From Solimonas sp041659605 (GTDB taxonomy: Bacteria; Pseudomonadota; Gammaproteobacteria; Nevskiales; Nevskiaceae), in contig JBAZXW010000001.1 of assembly GCA_041659605.1 (NCBI GenBank), forward strand, positions 251,233 to 315,232: a stretch of DNA of 64,000 nucleotides, given 5' to 3'. Shown here piece after piece: positions 34,249-44,106 of the stretch. The first letter of the stretch is position 1. Every line of letters begins with the position of its first letter. The translations under genes and the position numbers were made by a program. The notes under the pieces are model-generated. The model did no database searches and had not been told where the DNA came from. It worked only from the letters and a program-made list of their open reading frames with translations.

Positions 34249-34679
34249 GGCTCGCGCCGATCCTGATCGGAGTCCTGCTCGGCGCCGCTTCGCTGTCCGC
34301 CTGCGGCGAGCCGTCCACAGCGCTGGCCGCCGAGGACGCATGGATTCGCGCCGCACCGCCCGGGGCACACGTCATGGCGGGATACGTGCGCCTGGTGAAC
34401 CGCAGCGACCTGCCAATCCGCTGCGACGGCGCGAACGGAACGGACTTCGGCGCGATCGAGATCCATCGCACACAGATCGAGGACGGGCAATCGCAGATGC
34501 TGCGCGACCAGGTCGTCGAGATTCCGGCGCGGGGTAGCGCTGCATTGGCACCGGGCGGCTATCATCTGATGCTGTTCCGCCCGCAGCGACCGCTCGCACC
34601 CGGCAACCGCAGCTCGCTCACGCTGATCTGCGGAGAACACCAGCTGACCACCGAATTCACCGTGCGTACCGCGGACTGA
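34245..34679 (+). CDS. Periplasmic copper chaperone PCu(A)C, lipoprotein
   Basis: PCu(A)C proteins hand Cu(I) to cytochrome oxidase assembly. The 144-residue protein has a lipoprotein signal ending at LSAC (Cys20), then the PCuAC domain. The copper motif H-x10-M-x21-H-x-M is exact: H74, M85, H107 and M109. The start overlaps the SCO stop (ATGA); SCO and PCuAC proteins are known to work together on the Cu-A site. psd follows 11 bases later. Confidence 0.92.
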   Translation: MRLAPILIGVLLGAASLSACGEPSTALAAEDAWIRAAPPGAHVMAGYVRLVNRSDLPIRCDGANGTDFGAIEIHRTQIEDGQSQMLRDQVVEIPARGSAALAPGGYHLMLFRPQRPLAPGNRSSLTLICGEHQLTTEFTVRTAD

Positions 34680-34690
34680 CCTCATCGACC

Positions 34691-35578
34691 ATGGCCAAGA
34701 CCGATACCGACGCCACCCGCCGCGACCGCGCCTTCGCCCTGCTGCAACAACTGCTGCCGACGCGCTGGCTGTCGACACTGGTGTTCCGCCTCACGCAGAT
34801 CCGCCACACCGGGTTCAAGAACGCGCTGATCCGGCTCTTCCTGCGCGGATTCACGATCGACCTCTCCGATGCGGAGTTCGCGATTCCGGAGAACTACGAC
34901 AGCTTCAATCACTTCTTCACCCGCGCGCTCAAGCCGGGCGCGCGCCCGCTCGCCCCCGATCCGCAGGCGCTGCTGAGCCCGGTGGACGGCACCGTCAGCC
35001 AGTTCGGCGAGATCCGCGACGGCCGCATCTTCCAGGCCAAGGGTCATGACTACTCGGTGCTGGAATTGCTCGGCGGCGATGCCGACGCCGCGCAGACCTT
35101 CATGAATGGCCGCTTCTGCACGATCTATCTCGCGCCGTACAACTACCACCGCATTCACATGCCGATCGAAGGGCGCCTGCGCAAATGGTCCTACGTGCCC
35201 GGCCGCCTGTTCAGCGTCAACGCGGCGACCGCGCGTGCGCTGCCCCGGCTGTTCGCGCGCAACGAGCGGCTGAACGCAATCTTCGACACTGACGCCGGTG
35301 CGTTCGGCTTGACGATGGTCGGCGCGCTGTTCGTCGGCTCGCTCGAAACCGTGTGGGCCGGACTCGTGACGCCGCCGCACCAGCGCGGCGAACCGGCGCA
35401 TTACCAGCCGATGAATCCGGTGATCCTCAGTCGCGGGGAGGAGTTCGGGCGCTTCAACATGGGCTCGACGGTGATCCTGCTCGCCGCACCCGATGCCGTC
35501 GATTTCGATCCGGCGCTCGCGCCCGGCAAGCCGCTGCGCATGGGCGAGGCCATCGGCCTCCGGCGCCTGCGGGCCTGA
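34691..35578 (+). CDS. psd: Phosphatidylserine decarboxylase proenzyme
   Basis: Psd makes phosphatidylethanolamine at the inner membrane. The 295-residue proenzyme has SPVDGTVSQFGEI, the IYLAPYNYHRIHMP catalytic segment, and the self-cleavage site NMGST where Ser259 becomes the pyruvoyl group (G258-S259; the usual Leu before Gly is Met257). Length fits the proteobacterial type. It is close behind the SCO-PCuAC pair and may share their transcript. A ten-base sequence GCGGGCCTGA is duplicated over its stop codon. Confidence 0.94.
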   Translation: MAKTDTDATRRDRAFALLQQLLPTRWLSTLVFRLTQIRHTGFKNALIRLFLRGFTIDLSDAEFAIPENYDSFNHFFTRALKPGARPLAPDPQALLSPVDGTVSQFGEIRDGRIFQAKGHDYSVLELLGGDADAAQTFMNGRFCTIYLAPYNYHRIHMPIEGRLRKWSYVPGRLFSVNAATARALPRLFARNERLNAIFDTDAGAFGLTMVGALFVGSLETVWAGLVTPPHQRGEPAHYQPMNPVILSRGEEFGRFNMGSTVILLAAPDAVDFDPALAPGKPLRMGEAIGLRRLRA

Positions 35579-35652
35579 GCGGGCCTGAGCCGATCTGGAC
35601 GAACCTTCCGCGTATCGCCTGCTCTAATACGGCCCAACCGTCCGATCGATCC

Positions 35653-37137
35653 ATGCAAAGAGTCCTCAGCACCGCCGCGGTGATTCTGTTGTCCGCGTCC
35701 GCCGCCCTCGCGGTGCCGCCGTCGGCGCTCGACCTGCCGCAGATCGGCGAGCCGGCCGACAACACGCTGTCGCCGATGCAGGAAAAGCAGCTCGGCGCGC
35801 GCGTCATGTCGCAGCTCTACGGCGGCGGCTATATCCTTGAAGATCCCGAAATCACCGACTACATCTCGACGGCCGGCTGGAAGCTCGCGGCCGCGAGCGC
35901 CACGACGCCGCCGGCGCTGACGTTCTTCGTCGTCAACGACTCGCGCATCAACGCGTTCGCCCTGCCCGGCGGCTTCATCGGCTTCAATGCCGGCCTGCTG
36001 CTGGCCGCGGACCACGAGAGCGAGGTCGCCGGAGTCATGGGACACGAGCTGGCGCACGTGACGCAGCGGCACATCGCCCGCACCGCAGAGGACACCGAAG
36101 TCGCCAATGTCGCCACCTGGCTCGCGGTGATTGCCGCGATCATCGCCGGGTCCGCGGACCCGGACGTCGTCATCGGCGCGCTCTCGCTCGGGCAGACGCT
36201 GAGCTACCAGCGGCAGGTCACCTACACGCGCGCCCACGAACAGGAAGCGGACCGCATCGGCATCCAGACCATGTCCAAGGCCGGCTTCGACCCTGTAAGC
36301 ATGTCGACCTTTTTCCAGAAGCTGGAACAGCAGTCGCGCCTCTACGGCACCGGCGTTCCGGAAATCCTGCGCACCCATCCGCTGAACACCAACCGCGTCG
36401 CCGAAGCGCGCGCCCGTGCTGCGGAGATGCCGGCGGTGAAGCGCGACGATCCCCTCGAATTCGGCCTGATGCGCGCACGCGCGCGCGTGCTGTCCGCCGA
36501 ACGTCCCAGCCTCGCCGTGGACCATTTCGCCGGCAAGCTCGAGGCCGGCCAGGAAAGTGCCGAGAACCGCTACGGTCTTGCGCTGGCCTTGACCGAGTTG
36601 GGCCAGTACACGCGGGCGCTCGAAACGCTGGCGCCACTGTCCGCGCAGTATCCCAAGCAGGTCAACGTGCAGATGCTCGGCGGCAGACTGCAGATGCTCA
36701 CCGGCGACTCGGCGAAGGGACTGGCGACGCTCGAACGCATGATCCGCACTTACCCGCGCTACGCGCCGGCGATTCTGGGCTACGCCGAAGGCCTGATGGC
36801 CGATCATCGTCCGGAAGATGCGCGGCAGGCGCTGCTGTCGCACGAACAGGCACTGGGCGTGCAGCTGCAGACCTACAGCCTGCTCGCACAGGCCGCGCGC
36901 GAGAGCGGAAACATGGTCGAAGCCTCGTACCAGATGGCCAGTTTCCTGTTCCTGCGCGGCGATGCAGGCAACGCCCTGGCACAGCTCGACGCCGGCCTGC
37001 GGCTGCCGGAGCTCGACGCCAAGCAGCGCGCACGCCTGCTGGCCAAGCGCAAGGAAGTGCGCGAAACCCTGCCCGACAACTGGCGCCCGCCCAGCGAGCG
37101 CGGACGCGCCAACGCCTCGGCGCTGCGCCTTCCGTAG
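35653..37137 (+). CDS. bepA: Periplasmic M48 metalloprotease with TPR repeats, BepA-like
   Basis: BepA (YfgC) assists or degrades outer-membrane proteins such as LptD during assembly. The 494-residue protein has a signal peptide (about residues 1-20), the M48 zinc site HELAH (131-135) with the downstream glutamate in HEQEADRIG, and C-terminal TPR repeats (about 290-470). The start is the ATG at 35653. A -10-like TAATAC lies 22 bases upstream. Its TAG stop is inside one arm of a 41-bp palindrome shared with the convergent SDR gene. Confidence 0.92.
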   Translation: MQRVLSTAAVILLSASAALAVPPSALDLPQIGEPADNTLSPMQEKQLGARVMSQLYGGGYILEDPEITDYISTAGWKLAAASATTPPALTFFVVNDSRINAFALPGGFIGFNAGLLLAADHESEVAGVMGHELAHVTQRHIARTAEDTEVANVATWLAVIAAIIAGSADPDVVIGALSLGQTLSYQRQVTYTRAHEQEADRIGIQTMSKAGFDPVSMSTFFQKLEQQSRLYGTGVPEILRTHPLNTNRVAEARARAAEMPAVKRDDPLEFGLMRARARVLSAERPSLAVDHFAGKLEAGQESAENRYGLALALTELGQYTRALETLAPLSAQYPKQVNVQMLGGRLQMLTGDSAKGLATLERMIRTYPRYAPAILGYAEGLMADHRPEDARQALLSHEQALGVQLQTYSLLAQAARESGNMVEASYQMASFLFLRGDAGNALAQLDAGLRLPELDAKQRARLLAKRKEVRETLPDNWRPPSERGRANASALRLP

Positions 37138-37174
37138 GGCGGCCCGTGGCCGCCGGCGGCACGGCCCGCCCTAC
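37134..37174. terminator. Palindrome between convergent bepA-like and SDR genes carrying both stop codons
   Basis: GTAGGGCGGCCCGTG (37134-37148) and CACGGCCCGCCCTAC (37160-37174) are inverted with one mismatch around an 11-base GC loop. The TAG of the left gene (37135-37137) and the TAG of the right gene (37171-37173, reverse strand) are the matching ends of the two arms. It probably acts as a bidirectional transcript end, though no U-run is present. A related half-sequence lies over the accD stop at about 14640-14669. Confidence 0.65.
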
Positions 37175-38154
37175 AGCAGGCCGGCCGAGCGCATCCAGTC
37201 GCGGCAGTCGCGGACCATCTCGTCGAGCGGCTTGGGGCAATAGCCGAGCTCTTTCTGCGCTTTCGTGCTGTGGCAGTAGAAGTTCTGCGCCAGCAATGCG
37301 ACAGCATCGTGGGTGATGTCCGGCTCGCGACCGAACATCGGCGCGATCCATTCCTCGACGAAGGCATAGGCGTTGAGCACCCCCGGATGCACCGCCATGA
37401 CCCGGCGCCGCACCCCGAGTGCATCGGCAATCGCCTTGGCCAGGCCGACATAGCTGGCCTGCGCTCCGCCCAGCAGGTAGTTGTGACCGATCTGGCCGCG
37501 CTCCGCCGCCGCAATCTGCGCCCGCGCGACTTCCTGCACGTGGCAGAAGCTTCCGCCGCCGGGCGGAACCGCCGGCAGGCGCCCCTGCTTCACCAGCCGG
37601 AACATGCGCGCCCAGCTGCTGGTGTCGTAGCGGCCGATCATGTTCGCGGGGTTGAGAATCACGGCGCGCAAGCCGCTGCTGATGCCCTTGCGCACCTCGC
37701 GTTCGGACAGCGCCTTGCTGCGGATGTAGTTGATCGGCACGGCGCTGCCGCGGGTCGGCGTCTCCTCGGTGATCGTGCCGCCGTGCAGGCCGTAGGCGAC
37801 GATGCTCGACGTGTGCACCAGCCGCTTCGCACCCGCCTCCAGCGCCGCGCGCACGATGTTGCGCGTGCCGCGGACATTGACCTTGGTCTGTTCAACCTGC
37901 GCGCGCCCCCACAGGCTGGTGTTGCCGGCGACATGAAACACGCAGTCGACGTTGCGCGGCATGAGATTCTTGAGCGAGCGCACGTCGGTCACGTCGCCGA
38001 CGACACGGCCGACGCCGCGAAACCGATCGAGGCCGCTCAGGTCGGAGCTTGCGCGATGCAGGGCGATGACGTCCCAGCCCTGCTGACGCAGAGCTTCCAC
38101 CAGATTGAGCCCCACGAATCCGGTGGCTCCGGTGACGAACGCCGTCTTCGCCAA
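37171..38154 (-). CDS. NAD-dependent epimerase/dehydratase family protein (extended SDR)
   Basis: This 327-residue Rossmann-fold protein has the nucleotide motif VTGATGFVGLNLVEAL (residues 7-22), VDCVFHVAGNTSLWG, the serine region HTSSIVAYG and the catalytic Y-x-x-x-K as YIRSK. Its C-terminal part resembles the dihydroflavonol-4-reductase-like and sterol-dehydrogenase-like branch. The substrate is unknown. The start is a TTG with a very good AGGAG seven bases upstream; there is no ATG nearby in frame. It is downstream of lapB and convergent with the bepA-like gene. Confidence 0.85.
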   Translation of the reverse strand: MAKTAFVTGATGFVGLNLVEALRQQGWDVIALHRASSDLSGLDRFRGVGRVVGDVTDVRSLKNLMPRNVDCVFHVAGNTSLWGRAQVEQTKVNVRGTRNIVRAALEAGAKRLVHTSSIVAYGLHGGTITEETPTRGSAVPINYIRSKALSEREVRKGISSGLRAVILNPANMIGRYDTSSWARMFRLVKQGRLPAVPPGGGSFCHVQEVARAQIAAAERGQIGHNYLLGGAQASYVGLAKAIADALGVRRRVMAVHPGVLNAYAFVEEWIAPMFGREPDITHDAVALLAQNFYCHSTKAQKELGYCPKPLDEMVRDCRDWMRSAGLL

Positions 38155-38237
38155 GCTGCTCTCCTCTTCGCACCCGGTCGAGGTTACTGCAGTGTACCCA
38201 ATGCGGCCCCCTGTCAGGACCGGTCATGCAGGATCGG

Positions 38238-39407
38238 TCACGCGCGCAGCACGTCGTCCGCCGGTGCGGTCGTTCCCCAGTGCTTGCAGCCCGGGCATTG
38301 CCAGAACATCTGCCTCGGACTGAATCCGCAGTTGCTGCACTGATACTTCGGCGTCGTTTCCATGAGCTTGAGCAGCGCCTTGCGCAGGCTGGCCGCCGGG
38401 CGCCCGAGGCCGGAAGCGACCACGTTGGGCTGGCCCTCCAGCGCCTCCAGAAATTCAGCCAGGACCGCGCGGCTTGGCCGGCTTTCAAGACTCTGCGCGA
38501 GGTGATCCAGCGGATCGACGCCGGTTTCAGCCAGCAGCCGCGCCTCGGCGACGAACGGCAGGCTGCTCGACGACATCTCCTTGGCATCCTTGAGAAACAG
38601 CAGATATCCATCGCGGTCGTCGTTGGCCGCGAAACAACGCTGCAGCGGCTCGATGACGTCGGCAAGGAAACGTGGATCGCGCTCGAAGGCCTTGAGATAG
38701 GCACGCGCCGCAGCCGCCGGATCGCCGCCGGCCTCGTGCAGTTCGCCGAGCATCAGGTTCGCGCGTACGCAGCTGCGATCCTCGTCCAGAGCCTGCTGCG
38801 CCAGCTTGATCGCTTCGTCAGGGCGCTTGGCCTTCCGCGCCTCGTCGGCCAGTTCGCAGAAATATTGGGCGATGGACGCGCTCTGCGATTCGCCCTTTAA
38901 CGCCTGCAGGCGCCGCGCCGCCTCGATCGCCGGGCGCCACTCACGCGCCTGCTCATGAATCGTGCGAATCGCCTCGATCGATTCGACGGCGTGCGCACCC
39001 TGCTCGCTCAACTGTCCGAACAGCTCTTCGGCGCGATCCATCACGCCGGCCGTCATGTAGTCCTGCGCCAGCTCGTAACGCGCCTGCATCTGCAAGGCCG
39101 GCGCCAACCCGCCGCGCGTCACCAGCGCCTCATGAACGCGCAAGGCGCGGTCGACTTCGCCGCGCTTGCGGAACATGCGTCCCAGCGTCAGGTGCAGCTC
39201 GACAGTCGAAGGATCGATTTCGGCGGCGGTGCTGAGCGCCGCGATCGCCTGATCGGGATCGTCCGAGGCCAGCTGGCTGATCAGGCCGCCCAGCTGCTCG
39301 CCGCTGATCGATGCCGGCGCCGGCGCGCGGCTGCGGCGCCGGGCCAGGGCCCAGCCCAATGCAATCCCGAGCGGCAGCAGCAACCAGGGAAACAGCTGAT
39401 CAAGCAC
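38238..39407 (-). CDS. lapB: LPS assembly protein LapB (YciM)
   Basis: LapB links FtsH to LpxC turnover and so sets the lipopolysaccharide level. The 389-residue protein has an N-terminal membrane helix (VLDQLFPWLLLPLGIALGWA), about nine TPR repeats facing the cytoplasm and a C-terminal rubredoxin-like zinc knuckle (YQCSNCGF and WQCPGCKHWGT). The GTG at 39405-39407 gives 389 residues, the same as the E. coli protein; the longer upstream frame is not conserved. It follows lapA across a 97-base gap with two palindromes. Confidence 0.93.
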   Translation of the reverse strand: MLDQLFPWLLLPLGIALGWALARRRSRAPAPASISGEQLGGLISQLASDDPDQAIAALSTAAEIDPSTVELHLTLGRMFRKRGEVDRALRVHEALVTRGGLAPALQMQARYELAQDYMTAGVMDRAEELFGQLSEQGAHAVESIEAIRTIHEQAREWRPAIEAARRLQALKGESQSASIAQYFCELADEARKAKRPDEAIKLAQQALDEDRSCVRANLMLGELHEAGGDPAAAARAYLKAFERDPRFLADVIEPLQRCFAANDDRDGYLLFLKDAKEMSSSSLPFVAEARLLAETGVDPLDHLAQSLESRPSRAVLAEFLEALEGQPNVVASGLGRPAASLRKALLKLMETTPKYQCSNCGFSPRQMFWQCPGCKHWGTTAPADDVLRA

Positions 39408-39423
39408 TGTGAGCCCGGGGTTT

Positions 39424-39480
39424 CGGAGACTGCCGGCGGCAGTCTCCGCCGGGCGAACGCCTGGGGCTGGGGCCCCAGGC
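39424..39480. repeat. Two adjacent palindromes in the lapA-lapB gap
   Basis: CGGAGACTGCC (39424-39434) and GGCAGTCTCCG (39438-39448) form a perfect 11-bp stem with a three-base loop. GCCTGGGG (39459-39466) and CCCCAGGC (39473-39480) form a second 8-bp stem. Both lie upstream of the GTG of lapB on its strand. Neither has a U-run. Confidence 0.75.
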
Positions 39481-39503
39481 CGGCACGGCTGCAAGTTCTA
39501 GTA

Positions 39504-39815
39504 TCACGACTTACCCGTACCCGTTGATTCGGCCGTCACCGGCAGGTTACGAAGATTGCGCAACTCGATTTCGTGCTCTCGGATCTGCCGCGTCATGCGG
39601 CGCACTTCGAGTCGCAGGCTCAGGATTCTTCCGGCGACCACCAGCAGCGTGAGGACGACGCCTGCGGAAAACGCAGCGATCAGCACGGCGATCAGCGGGA
39701 TTTCCCACACGCCGAGCAAATAGTCGAAGCTCACCGGCTGCGCATTGAAATACCCGATCGAGGCACCCAGCACGAGCACCAGGATCAGTCCGGCCATCAG
39801 CACAATGCGCGTCAT
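39504..39815 (-). CDS. lapA: LapA family inner-membrane protein (DUF1049)
   Basis: LapA is the small partner of LapB in lipopolysaccharide control. The 103-residue protein has two membrane helices (about residues 4-22 and 42-66), with FNAQPVSFDYLLGVWEIPL between them as in the family, and a cytoplasmic coiled-coil tail (LEVRRMTRQIREHEIELRNL). The ATG at 39813-39815 is the conserved start. It follows ihfB by 13 bases, the usual ihfB-lapA-lapB order. Confidence 0.9.
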   Translation of the reverse strand: MTRIVLMAGLILVLVLGASIGYFNAQPVSFDYLLGVWEIPLIAVLIAAFSAGVVLTLLVVAGRILSLRLEVRRMTRQIREHEIELRNLRNLPVTAESTGTGKS

Positions 39816-39828
39816 CGCAGCTCCAGGC

Positions 39829-40155
39829 TCACTCGGCTTCATCCGCAGCGCTGATGATCGGCTTGCCTTCGCTTGCGCTCAAGTTCACCCGCTCGCGCAT
39901 CTCCTTGCCCGGCTTGAAGTGCGGCACGCGCTTGGGCGGGATCGTCACCGGGGCGCCGGTCTTCGGATTGCGCCCGACTCGCGCAGGCCGGTGATGCAGA
40001 GAAAAACTGCCGAACCCGCGAATCTCGACGCGTTCGTCGCGCGCCAGTGCGTTGCTGATCTGGTCGAGCACCAGCTTCACCGCCAGCTCCACATCCTTGT
40101 ACATCAGGTGGGCCTGGCGCGTGGCGAGCCGCTCGATCAGTTCGGATTTGGTCAT
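39829..40155 (-). CDS. ihfB: Integration host factor subunit beta
   Basis: IhfB pairs with IhfA to bend DNA at specific sites. The 108-residue protein has the HU/IHF fold: MTKSELIERLATRQAHL, the core RVEIRGFGSFSLHHRPARVGRNPKTG with the DNA-arm proline region, and HFKPGKEMRERVN. The last about 15 residues are an acidic extension. It is separated from rpsA by a strong intrinsic terminator, so part of its transcription must come from read-through or its own promoter. Confidence 0.96.
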   Translation of the reverse strand: MTKSELIERLATRQAHLMYKDVELAVKLVLDQISNALARDERVEIRGFGSFSLHHRPARVGRNPKTGAPVTIPPKRVPHFKPGKEMRERVNLSASEGKPIISAADEAE

Positions 40156-40195
40156 GACGCTGGTGTTATGGCGTTCGTATCAGCTTGAACCTTAA

Positions 40196-40227
40196 AGAAA
40201 AAAAAGAGGCCGCGCAAGCGCGGCCTC
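40196..40227 (-). terminator. Strong intrinsic terminator after rpsA
   Basis: On the minus strand GAGGCCGCGC and GCGCGGCCTC (40206-40227) pair perfectly around a two-base gap and are followed by eight T residues. It lies between the rpsA stop and ihfB. Confidence 0.92.
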
Positions 40228-40267
40228 GAAAGTTTTTCCAACGTTTTCCGGGCGATACCGGAACAAC

Positions 40268-41947
<1,680 letters not shown>

Positions 41948-42060
41948 CTAATCACTCGTAAAGTTGAACATCCCCTCGCATCCTGCTCAGGGGCCCGTCA
42001 AATGGAGATTGCCGACTGCACATCCATGTGAAGCCGGTCCGGTCTTGTTGGAGATGCGCG

Positions 42061-42750
42061 CTACGCCAAGCGGTGCCGCTGCAGCAGCGCTTCCACCTTC
42101 GACACCACGTCTTGGGGGGAAAGCCCTGTCGTATCAACCACTTCCGCGTCTTCGGCCGGTCTGAGCGGCGCGATGGGACGGTTGCGGTCGCGCTCGTCGC
42201 GGGCGCGAATCTCTTCGCAAAGGGGCGCGAGTGTAGCCTGTATACCCTTAGCGCTCAACTGCTTGAGTCGGCGTTGCGCGCGTTCTTCGGGGCTCGCGTC
42301 CATGAAGATCTTGAGCACCGCGTCCGCAAACACGATCGTGCCCATGTCACGGCCGTCTGCGATCAGCCCGGGCGCCCGGCGGAAGTCCTTCTGACGCTGC
42401 AGCAGCGCGGCGCGCACCGCCGGCACCGCCGCAATCAGGGACGCCAGTGCGCCGGTCGACTCCTTGCGCAGGTCATGCGTCCAGTTCTCGCCGCCGACCA
42501 GGATCGCTTCGTCGTCTTCGGTGGAGCCCTCGAAACGGATATCGAGCGTCGGCGCCAGCACCGCGACCGCTGCCTCGTCGTGCAGATCGATACCGCGCCG
42601 GTGCGCGGTCAGGGCCAGGATGCGATACAACGCGCCGCTGTCGAGCCGGTGCCAGCCTGGCAGGCGCTGCGTGAGCCAGCGCGTGACCAGACCCTTGCCG
42701 ACGCCGCTGGGGCCGTCGACGGCAATAACGGGGACGTGGGGCTTCGGCAT
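42061..42750 (-). CDS. cmk: Cytidylate kinase
   Basis: Cmk phosphorylates CMP and dCMP. The 229-residue protein has the P-loop GPSGVGKG (residues 13-20), LDSGALYRILALTAHRRGI, the CMP-binding IADGRDMGTIVFADAVLKIF and the lid region RAQRRLKQL. It sits between aroA and rpsA, a conserved gammaproteobacterial order, and starts three bases after the aroA stop. Confidence 0.96.
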   Translation of the reverse strand: MPKPHVPVIAVDGPSGVGKGLVTRWLTQRLPGWHRLDSGALYRILALTAHRRGIDLHDEAAVAVLAPTLDIRFEGSTEDDEAILVGGENWTHDLRKESTGALASLIAAVPAVRAALLQRQKDFRRAPGLIADGRDMGTIVFADAVLKIFMDASPEERAQRRLKQLSAKGIQATLAPLCEEIRARDERDRNRPIAPLRPAEDAEVVDTTGLSPQDVVSKVEALLQRHRLA

Positions 42751-42753
42751 GGG

Positions 42754-44106
42754 CTAGCGATCCGAACTCAGCGCTGCAAGCTGCGTGAAATAGTCCGGAA
42801 AAGTCTTGGACACGCAGCCGGGGTCGTTGATGCGCACGCCCACGCCCCCGCAGGCAGCGAGCGAAAAACTCATGGCGATGCGATGGTCGTCGTAGGTGTC
42901 GATGCTCGCCGCACGCAGCGCCGCCGGCGGCGTTATGCGCAGGGTGTCCGCACCAGTCTCGACGCCGGCGCCGAGCTTGGCGAGCTCCGTCGCCATCGCT
43001 GCGATGCGGTCGGTTTCCTTGACGCGCCAGCTGCCGATGTTGCGCAGCACGCTCGGCCCGTCGGCGAACAGCGCCACGACCGCCGCCGTCATCGCCGCGT
43101 CGGGGATGTGGTTGAAGTCTGCGTCGATGGCATGGGGGCGGAAGCCTGCCGCCAGACCCGGTGAACGCGCCTCGGTCCAGTCCTCGCCCTGCGCGATGTC
43201 GGCCCCCATGGCCGCTAGCACCTCGGCGAAGCGCACATCGCCCTGCAGGCTGGCGCGGCCCATGCCCAGTACGCGCACCGGCCCGCCGGCGAGCGCGCCG
43301 AGCGCCAGGAAGTAGGATGCCGACGAGGCATCGCCCTCCACCGCAAACGTGCCCGGCGCACGGTAGCGCGCGCCGGCGGCGACGGTGTAACGCGGCGCCC
43401 CGGAGGCATCGGCGGCGCATTCGACTTCGACACCGAAGCGGCGCATCAAGGCCAGGCTGAGGTCGATGTAGGGCTTGGAGATCAGCTCGCCTTCGACCTG
43501 CACCGTCAGTGCGCGCTCGCGTGCCAGCAGCGGCGCGGCTTGCAGGATGCCGGTCAGGAACTGGCTGGACGCATCGCCGCGCACGCGCACCGGCAGTGCC
43601 GCGTGCGCCTGCGCCGGTTCGATCAGGAGCGGCGGAAAGCCTTCCTTCTCCAGATACGCGATGCGCGCGCCGAGCGGCCGCAGCGCATCGACCAGATCGC
43701 CGATGGGCCTCTGGTGCATGCGCGGCACGCCGGACAGCCGGTAGCGACCGTCCATGAACGCCAGCACCGCGACCAGCGTGCGCACCGAAAGCCCCGAATT
43801 GCCGACGAAAATGTCCGCATCCCGCAGCGGGAAGCGCGCCGCGCCGCGCACGCACAAGCCGGCCTCGCCCTCGTCCCGAAGCGCCACGCCGCAAGCGTGC
43901 AGGGCTTCGCGCATCACCGCGGTGTCGTCGGAATCGAGCAGCCCGGTCAGGCGCGTCACGCCTTCCGCCAGGCTGGCGAGCAACAGGGCGCGGATCGACA
44001 CGCTCTTCGAGCCCGGCAGCCTCACCTCGCCGCGCGCGGCACGGATCGGCGCCAGGTCCAGAAACGGCGGAAGCACTCCCGACGTGGCTCGCGGCACGGC
44101 GTTCAC
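42754..44106 (-). CDS. aroA: 3-phosphoshikimate 1-carboxyvinyltransferase (EPSP synthase)
   Basis: AroA joins shikimate-3-phosphate and PEP. The 450-residue protein shows LPGSKSVSIRALLLASLAEG, the LFVGNSGLSVRTL-like segment with Ser in place of the more common Thr, GDASSQFLTGIL, DASSASYFLAL, LRVKETDRIAAMATEL and DDHRIAMSFSLA. The start is a GTG at 44104-44106 overlapping the tyrA stop (GTGA). In Pseudomonas TyrA and AroA are fused; here they are separate but coupled. The Gly-to-Ala change linked to class I/II differences was not scored. Confidence 0.95.
   Translation of the reverse strand: MNAVPRATSGVLPPFLDLAPIRAARGEVRLPGSKSVSIRALLLASLAEGVTRLTGLLDSDDTAVMREALHACGVALRDEGEAGLCVRGAARFPLRDADIFVGNSGLSVRTLVAVLAFMDGRYRLSGVPRMHQRPIGDLVDALRPLGARIAYLEKEGFPPLLIEPAQAHAALPVRVRGDASSQFLTGILQAAPLLARERALTVQVEGELISKPYIDLSLALMRRFGVEVECAADASGAPRYTVAAGARYRAPGTFAVEGDASSASYFLALGALAGGPVRVLGMGRASLQGDVRFAEVLAAMGADIAQGEDWTEARSPGLAAGFRPHAIDADFNHIPDAAMTAAVVALFADGPSVLRNIGSWRVKETDRIAAMATELAKLGAGVETGADTLRITPPAALRAASIDTYDDHRIAMSFSLAACGGVGVRINDPGCVSKTFPDYFTQLAALSSDR

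Noticed and set aside
28953..38154. A hidden defence or mobile island between leuC and lapB
   Set aside because: Apart from one small unknown and the EF-hand gene, all genes are recognisable housekeeping or transport genes with matching base composition and no integrase, recombinase or att-like repeats.
41948..42060. Promoter or S1-autoregulatory leader in the cmk-rpsA gap
   Set aside because: A TTGACG occurs but no matching -10 at proper spacing, and no structure could be assigned with confidence.
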